DNA of 44,501 nucleotides from Candidatus Avanaerovorax faecigallinarum (GCA_019113145.1 DXHZ01000095.1:1-44501), one strand, 5' to 3'; shown: positions 17,296 to 26,018, counted from the first letter of the stretch. The notes: a model not told the origin generated them from the letters alone. Program-made: numbers and translations.

Positions 17296-18873
17296 ATGAA
17301 GATTACAGTGAGCGATTGTCTGAAACTGGATGCTTTTAATCCGTCTATAGTGGCAGCAGGAAAAAGGGGATTGTCTAACAGAGTAAGATCCGTGTCCGTC
17401 ATGGACGCTGTGGACCTTAAGACTGCTGTTGAAAACAACGGCGTCAGAGAACAGATGGTGCTGACGTCATTTTACGGGATGAAGGGAAATGAAGCTCTTC
17501 AGACGGAAGTTGTGAGAGAGCTTGCTAAATGCGGCGTGAGTGCTCTGGTGGTATTCCACGCAAAAAACGGGATAACCGCTGCGGACGCCGATATTCTGGA
17601 AGCGGCCGAATCCATGGCGCTTCCGCTCATTCTGATTCCCAACGGCAATGAAAGCGAGTATTCGGACGCCATAGAGCAGGTAATGGATAAAATACTCTAC
17701 GGCGATAATTTCAAGAACAGCCTCGTAAACAATACAATTTATCACCTGCTTAATTTTGAGAAGTATACCAGCTTCCAGACGGCCCTGAGGGAGGCTGCCG
17801 TAAACAACGAATTTCAGGCTGTGCTCCTTTCAAAGGACTTCAACCCTATCCTTGTCATCGAGACGAGACATAAGATTACAGTCTCTGAAGCAGTCAGAAA
17901 GATTAAGGAAAGAAAGCCTGAAAAATCCGGAATATACTCCATGGTCGATGTGGACGGCGTTCTCACATACTGGGGCACGATCAACATAGGACGCGAAAAG
18001 TATTTCATGCTCATCGTGGATAACGAGGATAATTATTCCGCCGGCGAGCTGACCAAGCTTGCAGAGATAATCGAGCTTGCGGCAGGAATGTGGAAGTTCA
18101 CCCCGGAAAGAGATGTAAAGACGGAATTTATCAAAGCTCTGATACGCGGAAATAAATCTCTGGCATACTCCCTTAAGGACGAGATGAGCATAGAGCCGGG
18201 AGCGCTTATGAGCGTGTTCTACGCCAAAGGTATAGACAATACCAGGTGCAGGGACATCATTTCAGGCTTTGAGGAGGAAGAAAACTATGAGGTTCTCAGA
18301 ATCTTCGAGGGTGAAGAAATCTACGGCATCGTGATGAAGTGCGGAAGCGATGCGGAAGATGGCAGCGGGAAGCTTACATGTCTCAAGCTGTACGATGGAC
18401 TGAAGGGCGGAAACAAAGGCGTCAGGATATTCCACTGCACAGGTATAGACGGAATCGAGGGCGCTGCGGACGCATTCAAGCTCATATCCGAGACGTGGAC
18501 CTTCGTGGAAAGCGTATTCCCGTATAAGAGAGTATTCACAAAGTATGAACTTGTTCTGGCTTCAAACTGCATCAACATCCAGGTGCAGGGAGGATATATA
18601 AAGAAGAACTACGTTGAACTTTTAGAGCCTTTCAGCAAAGAGATGGGGGAAAACAAGGCCCGTCAGCTTCTGGATACACTGGAGACCTTCGTACTGGACG
18701 CGGGAATGAACAGCGGAAAGACGTCGGAATTCATGGGCATCCATACCAACACCGTACAGTACAGGCTGAAGAAGATCAACGAGGTTCTGGGGGCGGAAAT
18801 CACCGGAAATAGAGTAATTCCGGGACTTACCATTGCCCTTGCACTTAAGCGTCTCGAACGCGTGGTTAATTAA
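17296..18873 (+). CDS. PucR-family transcriptional regulator
   Basis: A 525-residue regulator of PucR/CdaR type. The N-terminal 125 residues form a PucR-like domain (MKITVSDCLKL at the start, then LTSFYGMKGNE and LPLILIP). The C-terminal 60 residues carry the PucR helix-turn-helix (SEFMGIHTNTVQYRLKKINE, then TIALALKRL). The family senses purine, amino acid or other metabolites; the ligand is not visible. GGAGGTG precedes the ATG. It follows ftsH by 22 bases and precedes coaX by 10, so it is probably co-transcribed with them. Confidence 0.87.
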   Translation: MKITVSDCLKLDAFNPSIVAAGKRGLSNRVRSVSVMDAVDLKTAVENNGVREQMVLTSFYGMKGNEALQTEVVRELAKCGVSALVVFHAKNGITAADADILEAAESMALPLILIPNGNESEYSDAIEQVMDKILYGDNFKNSLVNNTIYHLLNFEKYTSFQTALREAAVNNEFQAVLLSKDFNPILVIETRHKITVSEAVRKIKERKPEKSGIYSMVDVDGVLTYWGTINIGREKYFMLIVDNEDNYSAGELTKLAEIIELAAGMWKFTPERDVKTEFIKALIRGNKSLAYSLKDEMSIEPGALMSVFYAKGIDNTRCRDIISGFEEEENYEVLRIFEGEEIYGIVMKCGSDAEDGSGKLTCLKLYDGLKGGNKGVRIFHCTGIDGIEGAADAFKLISETWTFVESVFPYKRVFTKYELVLASNCINIQVQGGYIKKNYVELLEPFSKEMGENKARQLLDTLETFVLDAGMNSGKTSEFMGIHTNTVQYRLKKINEVLGAEITGNRVIPGLTIALALKRLERVVN

Positions 18874-18883
18874 AGGAGAACAC

Positions 18884-19702
18884 ATGTTATTAGCTTTTGA
18901 CGTGGGAAACAGCAACATCGTACTTGGAGTATTCAAAGACAGAGAGTTGCTTACCAACTGGAGAATCGAAACCGATACCAACAAGAGCGCCGACGAGTAC
19001 GGCATGGTCGTGAACCAGCTCTTTCAGTTCGAAGGGCTTAAGATGGAGGATATAGACGATATTATAATATCTACTGTAGTTCCTTCTGTACTGTTCACCC
19101 TGCAGCATCTTTCGATGAAGTATTTCAACAAGAGGGCCATAGTGGTGGAGTCGGGCGTAAAGACCGGTCTCGTAGTTAAGTACGACAATCCGAAGCAGGT
19201 AGGCGCCGACAGGATAGTAAATGCCGTTGCGGCATTCCATAAGTACGGAGGTCCTCTTATCATACTGGATTTCGGTACCGCAACCACTTTCTGTGCGGTC
19301 ACCGACAAGGCGGAATACCTTGGAGGAACTATCGCCCCGGGACTTAAGATTTCCTCGGAGGCGCTGTTTGAGAAGACATCCAAGCTTCCTAAGGTAGAAC
19401 TGGAGGAACCGGGCCTTACCATATGCAAGAATACGATTCAGAGCATGCAGTCCGGACTGGTTTACGGTCACATGGGCATGGTCGACTACATAGTCAGAAG
19501 GATGAAGGAAGAGCTCAAGGAAATCTGCGGAAGCGGCAAGGAGCCTTTAGTGGTTGCCACAGGCGGACTTTCCACACTTATCGACAGCGGCGTCGACTGC
19601 ATAGATTACGTGGATAAGATGCTCACCCTGGAGGGCCTTGAGATTATATACGAAAAGAACAGAAGAAATTCCAGAAATAAAAAGTGCGACGAGTCACTTT
19701 AG
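18884..19702 (+). CDS. coaX: Type III pantothenate kinase
   Basis: Phosphorylates pantothenate in the first step of coenzyme A synthesis. It is 272 aa from ATG 18884, behind AAAGGAG; the earlier in-frame ATG at 18833 falls inside the regulator gene. ASKHA-fold motifs are visible: the phosphate 1 motif FDVGNSNIVLG at residues 5-15, GADRIVNAVAA near 107, the phosphate 2 motif LDFGTATTF near 127, and a late ATGGLS. The gene next to ftsH, then dus, is a common Bacillota order. Confidence 0.95.
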   Translation: MLLAFDVGNSNIVLGVFKDRELLTNWRIETDTNKSADEYGMVVNQLFQFEGLKMEDIDDIIISTVVPSVLFTLQHLSMKYFNKRAIVVESGVKTGLVVKYDNPKQVGADRIVNAVAAFHKYGGPLIILDFGTATTFCAVTDKAEYLGGTIAPGLKISSEALFEKTSKLPKVELEEPGLTICKNTIQSMQSGLVYGHMGMVDYIVRRMKEELKEICGSGKEPLVVATGGLSTLIDSGVDCIDYVDKMLTLEGLEIIYEKNRRNSRNKKCDESL

Positions 19703-19713
19703 AAAGGTAACGG

Positions 19714-20664
19714 ATGCTGAAAATAGGAAATATCGAACTTGATAGTCCTTTTTTTGCAGCGCCTCTTGCCGGAGTTACAGACGCCCCCTACCGCAGACTT
19801 TGCAGACGGTTCGGGGCGGCTTTGGTATATTCGGAGATGGTGAGCGCCAAGGGACTTTACTACAACGACAAAAAAACAGAGCAGCTTCTGTATGTTTATG
19901 AGGACGAAAAGCCTACGGCCTATCAGATTTTCGGAAGCGACCCGGAAATCATGGCCTATGCCGCAAGAGAGCTTGAGGGAAGGGAAAACGTAATCCTCGA
20001 CGTGAACATGGGCTGCCCGGTTCCCAAGATAGTAAAAAACGGCGAGGGAAGCGCCCTTATGAAAAATCCCGAGCTGGTGTACAGGATAATTTCCGCAATG
20101 ACAAAAGCGACAGACAAGCCGGTGACGGCAAAGATACGCGCAGGCTTTGACTCCTCGTCCATAAATGCTGTGGAGGTTGCAAAAGCCATAGAGGCAGGCG
20201 GCGCAGCTGCGGTGGCCGTTCACGGCAGAACGAGGGAGCAGTACTACAGCGGAAGCGCCGACTGGAACGTAATCGCAGACGTGAAGAAGGCTGTAAATAT
20301 TCCCGTAATCGGAAACGGCGACGTGACGGACGGAAAGTCTGCTCTTGCCATGATGGAGGAGACGGGGTGCGATTTCGTCATGATAGGAAGGGCGGCCCTC
20401 GGAAATCCGTGGATTTTCAGTCAGCTTAAGGCGGCATGGAAAGGCGGGGAATACGAACCGCCGACCCTTGAAGAGAAAAAGAAGGTTATGCTGGAACAGC
20501 TCGATATGATGACCGAACTTAAAGGGGAGTACGGAGCCGTTCGGGAAATGAGAAAATTCGTGGGCTGGTACCTTAAGGGTGCGCCCGGAAGCGCAGCCTT
20601 TCGCGGCAGCGTGAATCAGATAACGGACGCTGCGGAGCTAAAGAGAGCCATAGAGGAGTTTTAG
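19714..20664 (+). CDS. dusB: tRNA-dihydrouridine synthase (DusB-like)
   Basis: FMN-dependent reductase that makes dihydrouridine in tRNA. It is 316 aa with a TIM-barrel. Motifs seen are APLAGVTDAPYR near residue 16, the catalytic Cys101 within VNMGCPVPKIVKNGEGSAL, the VHGRTREQYYSG stretch, and the FMN phosphate site IGNGDV plus MIGRAALGNPWIF. It lies 11 bases after coaX, preceded by GAAAGG. Subtype DusB is the usual Bacillota form; the modified tRNA positions cannot be read from sequence. Confidence 0.93.
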   Translation: MLKIGNIELDSPFFAAPLAGVTDAPYRRLCRRFGAALVYSEMVSAKGLYYNDKKTEQLLYVYEDEKPTAYQIFGSDPEIMAYAARELEGRENVILDVNMGCPVPKIVKNGEGSALMKNPELVYRIISAMTKATDKPVTAKIRAGFDSSSINAVEVAKAIEAGGAAAVAVHGRTREQYYSGSADWNVIADVKKAVNIPVIGNGDVTDGKSALAMMEETGCDFVMIGRAALGNPWIFSQLKAAWKGGEYEPPTLEEKKKVMLEQLDMMTELKGEYGAVREMRKFVGWYLKGAPGSAAFRGSVNQITDAAELKRAIEEF

Positions 20665-20725
20665 GGAAGCAGGCGCAGTTGTTAAAGTTGACCTGTTCAG
20701 GACGATTATGCAGGAAGGTTAAGCT

Positions 20726-21418
20726 ATGAAAATTGGAATTTTGTGCGCCGGTGACGGTGAGGTTGCACCGGTTCTTTCAAGAATGACGGATATTAAGCCG
20801 ACAGTCAGAATAAAGCTGAGGTTTTACGAGGGAAAGCTGGACGGACACAATGTAGTAACGCTTTTTTCAGGCGTATGCAAGGTGAACGCGGGGGTAGCGA
20901 CACAGGTTCTTATAGACGGCTTCGGCTGCGACGCCGTAATAAACTGCGGAACCTGCGGCGGAATAGACGAGAACGTGGATCTTTTTCATACGGTGATAGG
21001 GACGAAGTCTTTCTACCACGATGTGAACGAGGAAAACTTCACCGATTTTCATCCGTGGCTTTCGGAACCGGCGTTCCCTTCGGATGAGGGGCTTATAAGG
21101 GCCGCCCGGGCGGTAGAAAAATCTCGTAAGGCGGAAAATCTTCACTTCGGACTCATAGTTTCGGGAGAAAGGTTCATAGTTCACGACGAGAGGCAGAAGA
21201 TAATAGAAAAATTTCATCCTCTGTCCGTCGACATGGAGACGGCCGCAGCAGCCCACACTTGCTATGTAAACGACATTCCCTTTCTTGCGGTGAGGACGGT
21301 TACGGATACGGGAAAGCACCCGGGACTTGACGAGTTCGAGGCCAACTGCGAAAGGGCGTCGGATATAGCGGCCGAGGTGACGAGACTGATAATCGGGGAG
21401 TACGGGAGTACGATCTGA
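20726..21418 (+). CDS. 5'-methylthioadenosine/S-adenosylhomocysteine nucleosidase
   Basis: A PNP/UDP-phosphorylase-fold nucleosidase of 230 aa that would cleave adenine from MTA or SAH. It has the N-terminal MKIGILCAGDGEVAPVL, the INCGTCGGIDENV glycine-rich loop, the VDMETAAAAHTC motif (normally EMEGAA, so the conserved Glu is kept but the Gly is Thr), and the catalytic Asp in VRTVTDTG. The altered loop leaves room for another purine nucleoside substrate. AGGAAGG precedes the ATG, and it sits 61 bases after dusB. Confidence 0.83.
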   Translation: MKIGILCAGDGEVAPVLSRMTDIKPTVRIKLRFYEGKLDGHNVVTLFSGVCKVNAGVATQVLIDGFGCDAVINCGTCGGIDENVDLFHTVIGTKSFYHDVNEENFTDFHPWLSEPAFPSDEGLIRAARAVEKSRKAENLHFGLIVSGERFIVHDERQKIIEKFHPLSVDMETAAAAHTCYVNDIPFLAVRTVTDTGKHPGLDEFEANCERASDIAAEVTRLIIGEYGSTI

Positions 21419-21439
21419 CGCGGGCTGGGCAATTTCTGC

Positions 21440-21468
21440 TTGCATCACATAGTCTGCTGTGGTATAAT
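21440..21468 (+). promoter_or_regulatory. Promoter of rplS
   Basis: TTGCAT and consensus TATAAT lie 17 bases apart, with TGG giving an extended -10. The leader from here to the rplS start is about 110 nt. Confidence 0.8.
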
Positions 21469-21484
21469 ATCAGCGTTCTATGTG

Positions 21485-21583
21485 AAGTAGACATTTTGTT
21501 TTAAATATTACGGGCGGTCCTCTGCTTGCGGGAATAAGGAATTGGCAGCACGAACGTCTTGGAGGGAAGGAGGATACCAGACA
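21485..21583 (+). ncRNA. Probable ribosomal protein L19 leader
   Basis: The 5' untranslated region of rplS is GC-rich and structured compared with other leaders in the window. It contains GGGCGGTCCTCTGC and a complementary CTGC/GCAG pair (21521-21549), followed by CACGAACGTCTTGGAGGGAAGG just before the ribosome binding site. Its position and conserved-looking blocks match the L19 leader family of Bacillota, where the mRNA is thought to mediate autoregulation by L19. I assign the family from memory of the motif; a covariance-model search would settle it. Confidence 0.5.
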
Positions 21584-21925
21584 ATGAATATTTTAGATTC
21601 AGTTGCACAGGATTATCTGAAGGAAGATGTCCCTGCATTTAACGTTGGAGACACCGTAAGGGTTCACGTTAAAATTAAGGAAGGAAACAGAGAAAGAATC
21701 CAGAACTTCGAAGGATTCGTTCTGAAGATCCAGAACGGCGGAATCGCTAAGACTTTCACCGTTAGAAGAATTGCATCCGGCGTAGGCGTTGAGAAGACAT
21801 TCCCTGTCCATTCACCATGGGTTGAGAAGATCGACGTTATCAAGCGCGGTAAGGTTAGAAGAGCAAGACTCAACTACATGCGCGGCAGAACCGGTAAGGC
21901 AGCCAAGATTAAGACCAGAGACTAA
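21584..21925 (+). CDS. rplS: 50S ribosomal protein L19
   Basis: Ribosomal protein at the 30S-50S interface, 113 aa, the standard length. Motifs are [46 protein letters not shown] and the C-terminal [19 protein letters not shown]. The start is ATG 21584, behind AAGGAGGA; the in-frame codon at 21542 lies in the leader. It is monocistronic here, separated from its usual partners rpsP, rimM and trmD. Confidence 0.97.
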   Translation: MNILDSVAQDYLKEDVPAFNVGDTVRVHVKIKEGNRERIQNFEGFVLKIQNGGIAKTFTVRRIASGVGVEKTFPVHSPWVEKIDVIKRGKVRRARLNYMRGRTGKAAKIKTRD

Positions 21926-21935
21926 TCGAAACGAG

Positions 21936-21976
21936 AAGGAAGACACTCCGCTGGAGCATGTCTTCCTTTTGGCTTT
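21936..21976 (+). terminator. Intrinsic terminator of rplS
   Basis: A 10-bp stem AAGGAAGACA/TGTCTTCCTT with an inner CTCC/GGAG stem runs into TTTT and then TTTTT. Confidence 0.9.
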
Positions 21977-22017
21977 TTGTGCCGTGAAAAGGCTGCATCT
22001 TTTGAGGGAGGAAAGAC

Positions 22018-22608
22018 GTGGAAGAAAGAACCGTAAGACTTTATACGAGGCAGAACGACAAAACCCTGAGCCAGCTTGAACGTGAAGGCAGGATAATAAA
22101 CAGAAGGGAATACGTAAAGATGCACTTTGGCGACGTAGCGGACCTTTTTCTGGAAAGCTATGACTGGTTTACCGAGGAGGCATCGAAGAGATTGCCGAAG
22201 CCTGAAGACGTTCATGCGCCCATATGGTGTTCCATAAGTACGGAAAACTGCCTGAAGCCTATTCCGGGAACCGTGGTATATGTCCTTGACGTCCCTGAAG
22301 ACAGGGTTATTTATTTCGACGATGTAAAGTGGGATTATGTGCTTAACAGAATATACCTGCCGGAGAACGGGGAAGATGAGGCCGCTTATAAAAAGCATCT
22401 TAAAGATCTGGGTGTGGAGAACAGGTTCGAAATTCTGTCGGGGAAATATAAGGGAATGTTTCCCGATGAGGAGGATAGGATCCGTGAAAGCTGGAAAAGA
22501 GCGTTTGAAATCGACGAATGGACCGTTTTCAACGTCTGCGGCAACATCTGGGAGATAAAGAAAGAGTGGGTGAAGAAGATAGTGCACCCGGGCGAGACCA
22601 TAGAGTAG
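22018..22608 (+). CDS. DUF3841-like hypothetical protein
   Basis: A soluble protein of 196 aa starting at GTG 22018 behind GAGGGAGGAAAG. It resembles the DUF3841 family by the N-terminal RLYTRQND, then ESYDWFTEEASKRLPKP and APIWCSISTENC, and the mid-region VYVLDVPEDRVIYFDDVKWDYVLN. No catalytic motif is recognisable and the family has no known function. It stands alone after the rplS terminator and is the last gene before the decayed accessory region. Confidence 0.6.
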   Translation: MEERTVRLYTRQNDKTLSQLEREGRIINRREYVKMHFGDVADLFLESYDWFTEEASKRLPKPEDVHAPIWCSISTENCLKPIPGTVVYVLDVPEDRVIYFDDVKWDYVLNRIYLPENGEDEAAYKKHLKDLGVENRFEILSGKYKGMFPDEEDRIRESWKRAFEIDEWTVFNVCGNIWEIKKEWVKKIVHPGETIE

Positions 22609-22921
22609 CGGTTCCTTAGTTTTTGGCGTATCTGTTTAAGAGAAGCAAAATAAGTAGAATAGTAACATTAGATATATTGAAATCCGTGGCGATATAAGGA
22701 TAGTCTTTTATGAGGCCGGTGCAAGTGAGGGGTAACCGTTGCCCAAGAGCCTGTGGACAATTCAGGTGTGTATGTATTAGTACCTGATGACACGTTGTGG
22801 ATTAATTATGATGGTGGTCTTTCAGTTGGACCGGACTCGGATACAAATACTGGCGAGTGGACATTGTTTAAGCCAATATTCGTGACATCTTGCAGGAGGT
22901 GGTTCTTTGCATAGTGGATAT
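22609..22921 (+). pseudogene. Decayed DNA with an unrecognised protein fragment
   Basis: No intact gene is present. One open stretch (22729-22914) reads as a fragment containing NSGVYVLVPDDTLWINYDGG and DTNTGEWTLFKP, with an in-frame stop just upstream and no start or ribosome binding site. I do not recognise the parent family. The base composition is AT-rich and unlike the preceding core genes, so this marks the left edge of accessory DNA. Confidence 0.45.
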
Positions 22922-23346
22922 ATGAAACAGATACGTGCACGAATTCTGTCTGCAGAAGACGGAACCATCCTTGCTACTTCCGACTTCGCATATATTGCTG
23001 ATTCGGCGACTGTACGACAAAGTTTGAACCGTCGTACAGGCAGGAATATTACGGCTCATTCTTAGAGGAATTTTTGAAAAGCCGAAATATAGTAGTGTTC
23101 TCAATGAGTTTGTAGAAGTAAATCCAGATGCAGTAGCAAAAAACTTTGGCGCGTACTTATCACTGGACAATCGCATCATGTGGAAACGCCGCTCGATACC
23201 TGTCAGGCTTATCAAACCAAAAATCTGCAATTTGGTCCTATATCAGTACCAGGCCATATAGAATATATGAATGGAATTCAATTAGGATTGAGTTCAAGCA
23301 CAGAACAAATAAAGAGTTCATCGGATTATCTTATCCGGCTTTATAA
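22922..23346 (+). pseudogene. Broken DUF6088 (AbiEi-like antitoxin) gene
   Basis: Three reading frames join into one DUF6088-like protein. Frame 1 (from ATG 22922) gives MKQIRARILSAEDGT, TSDFAYIADSATVRQSLNR. Near 23030-23036 the match moves to another frame giving QAGILRLILRGIFEKPKY and SVLNEFVEVNPDAVAK. At the A-run 23138-23143 it shifts again, giving ARTYHWTIASCGNAARYL, AIWSYISTRPYRIYEW and EFKHRTNKEFIGLSY. It stops at 23346, short of the normal length of about 190 aa. DUF6088 proteins are the antitoxin-type partners of AbiEii-like nucleotidyltransferase toxins; no toxin gene follows. Both breaks are single-base, so sequencing error is possible. Confidence 0.75.
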
Positions 23347-23348
23347 AA

Positions 23349-23573
23349 ATGGTGTGGCTTAAAGCAAAATCTGATGTGAAATTTGATGTACAAATTGAAA
23401 TTCAGTGTGCAATCGGAGAAAATCCGGCTATGTGCTATGAGTGGTATGTCTTGGGTGAGCTTGACTTTGATGAGCTTAGGTCAAACAACAGAAGCTTCGA
23501 TAAGCCGCTGAGGATCAAAATGGATGTAATACGGAAAAAATTACTTTTATGGGTTATGCTATTAAAAATTTGA
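23349..23573 (+). pseudogene. Unrecognised protein fragment
   Basis: An open stretch of 74 codons (AKSDVKFDVQIEIQCAIGEN, then MCYEWYVLGELDFDELRSNN) with no ribosome binding site, directly after the broken DUF6088 gene. It reads like the interior or C-terminus of a larger mobile-element protein, but I cannot name the family. It may instead be a small gene. Confidence 0.3.
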
Positions 23574-23599
23574 TGCTATTTTAGAAGGTGAGAAAAACT

Positions 23600-25291
23600 A
23601 TGGTAACAGAAAAAGCAGGTGGATATATTTCAAGACTTGAATTTAACACTGGCGAATCACTCGATGTTAAACAAAACGATATTGTTGTGTTTGTTGGTCC
23701 TAATAACGCAGGTAAAAGTCAATCTCTCAAAGATATTTATACCTTATCATCAAAAAAAATATCAACTATTGTTGTCTCTGATATTGAGATTACTAAAAGT
23801 GAAGAATCACTTCTGCCTCTACTACAGAGCCTTTCAAGCGGAAATGACCAAGGCTCATACACGAATTATTCTGTTCTTGGGCATGATATCAATTATTGGA
23901 AAAAATCTTCAGATAATTCATTTTTGAAAGACTCATATTATGGCGAGTTTCGTGATTTATTTGTCGCAAATCTAGATACAGCAGCACGTTTAAAAATTTG
24001 TACTCCTCCCAAGAGTATTAACAGGAACGCCTCTAAGCAACATCCAATCCACTATGCTGCGTTTGATAGAAAATATCGAAAGTGGTTGTCCGATAATTTC
24101 AAAAAAGCTTTTGGAATAGAAGTGACTCCAAACACTCAATATGGAGCCACAATACCGCTATGTATTGGAGAACCAGTAAAATTATTGGAACAATATGATG
24201 ATGAACAACAGAGATTAGAAGCATATGCTGCAATTCTCGATACTTATAAACAAGTTCAAAATCAAGGTGATGGGATAAAGAGCTTTACTGGTATATTACT
24301 TTATTTAATGCTAGATTATTATCGAACCTATTTAATTGATGAGCCGGAATCATTTCTCCATCCACCGCAGGCTCGAATTATGGGACAAATTATCGGGCAG
24401 ACATTGACAAATGATCAACAGGCATTTATTTCCACACACAGTGAAGAAATCATAAAAGGATTGCTGGAAGCTTGTCCTCAACGTATAAAAATTGTTAGAA
24501 TTACTCGAAAAGAAGACACAAACGCTTTTTCTATTCTAAGTAACGAAAAATTTGATGAGGTTTGGAACGATCCATTACTTAAGTACTCAAACATTATGTC
24601 GAGTTTATTCCATAAAGTTGTTGTGTTATGCGAAAGTGATTCGGATTGTAAGATGTATTCTATTGTAGAGAACTTTATTAAGCAAACTGAAGGAAAGTAT
24701 TCTGAAGCGCTTTTTATACACTGTGGTGGTAAATATCGCATGGCAAAAATTTCAACTTCGATGCGTGCACTAAATATTGATATTCGGTTGATTCCAGACA
24801 TTGATGTTTTAAATGATGAAACAATATTTAAGAATATTGTAGAAGCATATGGTATTGATTGGACGAGTCTCCAAAGTGATTATAATATTATCGTTTCAAA
24901 CCTACATAGTGCAAAGGAAAAGATTAACAGAAATGATGCTAAAACAACAATCAATAGAGTATTGGACGCCTCTGAAAATCGAGAATTATCTAATCGCGAA
25001 ATAAGAGATATTCGATCAGCCATTAGTACAACTTCAAAATGGGCTGCCTTGAAATCCTCTGGAATTTCAGCTATTCCAGCAGGCGATGCATCTGTCGCAT
25101 TTAGAAAATTGGAGCAAATTCTACGGAAAAATGGAATATATATTGTCCCAGTTGGCGAACTAGAAGGGTTTGTGAAGGAAGTTGGTGGCCATGGTCCCGA
25201 TTGGGTTAACAAAGTTCTTGAAAAATACCCCGATTTAAGTACAGAAGTGTACGCACAGGTAAAACAATTCATTTCAGAAATGAATCTATGA
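23600..25291 (+). CDS. AAA ATPase with TOPRIM-like domain (OLD/PARIS-like)
   Basis: A 563-residue protein from ATG 23600, behind AGAAGGTGAG; GTG 23588 is an alternative. Residues 1-300 form an SMC/OLD-type AAA domain: Walker A GPNNAGKS at 33-40, an ABC-signature region near 223-232, Walker B YLIDEPESFLHP at 244-255 and the H-loop STHSEEII at 278-285. Residues about 338-540 look TOPRIM-like: VVVLCESDSDCKMY with candidate metal Glu345, then LIPDIDVLND with candidate Asp400 and Asp402. Such fusions occur in phage-defence nucleases (OLD class 1, PARIS AriA/AriB fusions). No UvrD-type helicase or reverse transcriptase lies beside it. The low GC and flanking debris suggest transfer. Confidence 0.78.
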   Translation: MVTEKAGGYISRLEFNTGESLDVKQNDIVVFVGPNNAGKSQSLKDIYTLSSKKISTIVVSDIEITKSEESLLPLLQSLSSGNDQGSYTNYSVLGHDINYWKKSSDNSFLKDSYYGEFRDLFVANLDTAARLKICTPPKSINRNASKQHPIHYAAFDRKYRKWLSDNFKKAFGIEVTPNTQYGATIPLCIGEPVKLLEQYDDEQQRLEAYAAILDTYKQVQNQGDGIKSFTGILLYLMLDYYRTYLIDEPESFLHPPQARIMGQIIGQTLTNDQQAFISTHSEEIIKGLLEACPQRIKIVRITRKEDTNAFSILSNEKFDEVWNDPLLKYSNIMSSLFHKVVVLCESDSDCKMYSIVENFIKQTEGKYSEALFIHCGGKYRMAKISTSMRALNIDIRLIPDIDVLNDETIFKNIVEAYGIDWTSLQSDYNIIVSNLHSAKEKINRNDAKTTINRVLDASENRELSNREIRDIRSAISTTSKWAALKSSGISAIPAGDASVAFRKLEQILRKNGIYIVPVGELEGFVKEVGGHGPDWVNKVLEKYPDLSTEVYAQVKQFISEMNL

Positions 25292-25298
25292 AATTAGG

Positions 25299-25334
25299 AA
25301 TCTCAAGCTATCCAAGTGCTGATAGCTTGGGATT
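25299..25334 (+). terminator. Long hairpin after the AAA-TOPRIM gene
   Basis: AATCTCAAGCTATC and GATAGCTTGGGATT form a 14-bp stem (one G-U pair) with an 8-nt loop, eight bases after the stop codon. No clear T-run follows, so it is a probable but imperfect terminator or mRNA 3' protector. Confidence 0.6.
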
Positions 25335-25370
25335 TCCCGTTGTCAGAATTATTTTTTGTCATGGGCTTGA

Positions 25371-25727
25371 CATAAGGGTGGTGGACGATTTGAGAATGTG
25401 CAATACATTGTTCATAATACAGACGTCGATAGAGACATTACTGTTGGTAGAAATGCGTTGCTTCAAGGATTAAATCGGCATTACGAAAATAACGCCCAGG
25501 TAACTATGCATATGGATGAATATTCAAAGAATGCTGTGAAGATAAATGTGCTGCATTCTGCAAATGCTAAAAAAGAAGGTTCTGCGTTAAGAAGCCAAGG
25601 TTATAACACCTCGTTACCTTTCACAGTTAAAATATCCGATATACTCGATATAGTTAACGAAATCAATTCAGACATTTTACCTGAATCCGTAGCTGAACAC
25701 TATGGAAATGAGCGACACAGGCCCTGA
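25371..25727 (+). pseudogene. Mobile-element protein remnant
   Basis: A stretch of about 118 codons is open after a stop at 25368: ENVQYIVHNTDVDRDITVG, then LNRHYENNAQVTMHMDEYS, ALRSQGYNTSLPFTVK and DILDIVNEINSDILPESVA. It has no ribosome binding site and its proper continuation lies in another frame, so it appears to be a fragment of a larger protein. Its style is that of the large multidomain proteins of phages and conjugative elements, but I cannot assign a family with certainty. Confidence 0.4.
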
Positions 25728-26018
25728 TAAAAAGGGTTGCAAGAGGCGATGTATTTTATGATATTACTAGGGTCAATACTGAAACGTCTATTCCGAATAC
25801 AGACTTTGGATGTAAAAAAGATGTTACCGAGGACATCATGAGCTCATGCGGAAAAATCCGAAGTCTCAATTCCTCAGAACATCTTCAATAAATATTATAC
25901 CCGATAATCCGAGAAAAGCAAACACTTCCCTTCTGATGACGCATATGGTTATGCAGGCGGATATGGCGGCGTAAGCATGAATAATATTCACTGACCGGTG
26001 TCAGTATTTTGCCCATGG
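25728..26018 (+). pseudogene. Further decayed mobile-element sequence
   Basis: From about 25732, in a different frame from the previous remnant, the sequence reads LIKRVARGDVFYDITRVNTE, then SIPNTDFGCKKDVTEDIMSS, stopping near 25889. This probably continues the same parent protein after a frameshift. A last glycine-rich tail (DDAYGYAGGYGGVSMNNIH) ends near 25994. Nothing here is an intact gene. Confidence 0.4.

Noticed and set aside
22668..22780. A possible riboswitch or group II intron piece (GGTGCAAGTGAGGGGTAACCG)
   Set aside because: It has a loose resemblance to structured RNA, but no consistent stem set or downstream gene; the region is decayed.
25288..25473. A 61-codon frame overlapping the AAA-TOPRIM stop codon (ATGA overlap)
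   Set aside because: It runs through the 14-bp hairpin and has no ribosome binding site or recognisable sequence; the real protein-like text starts in another frame at about 25371.
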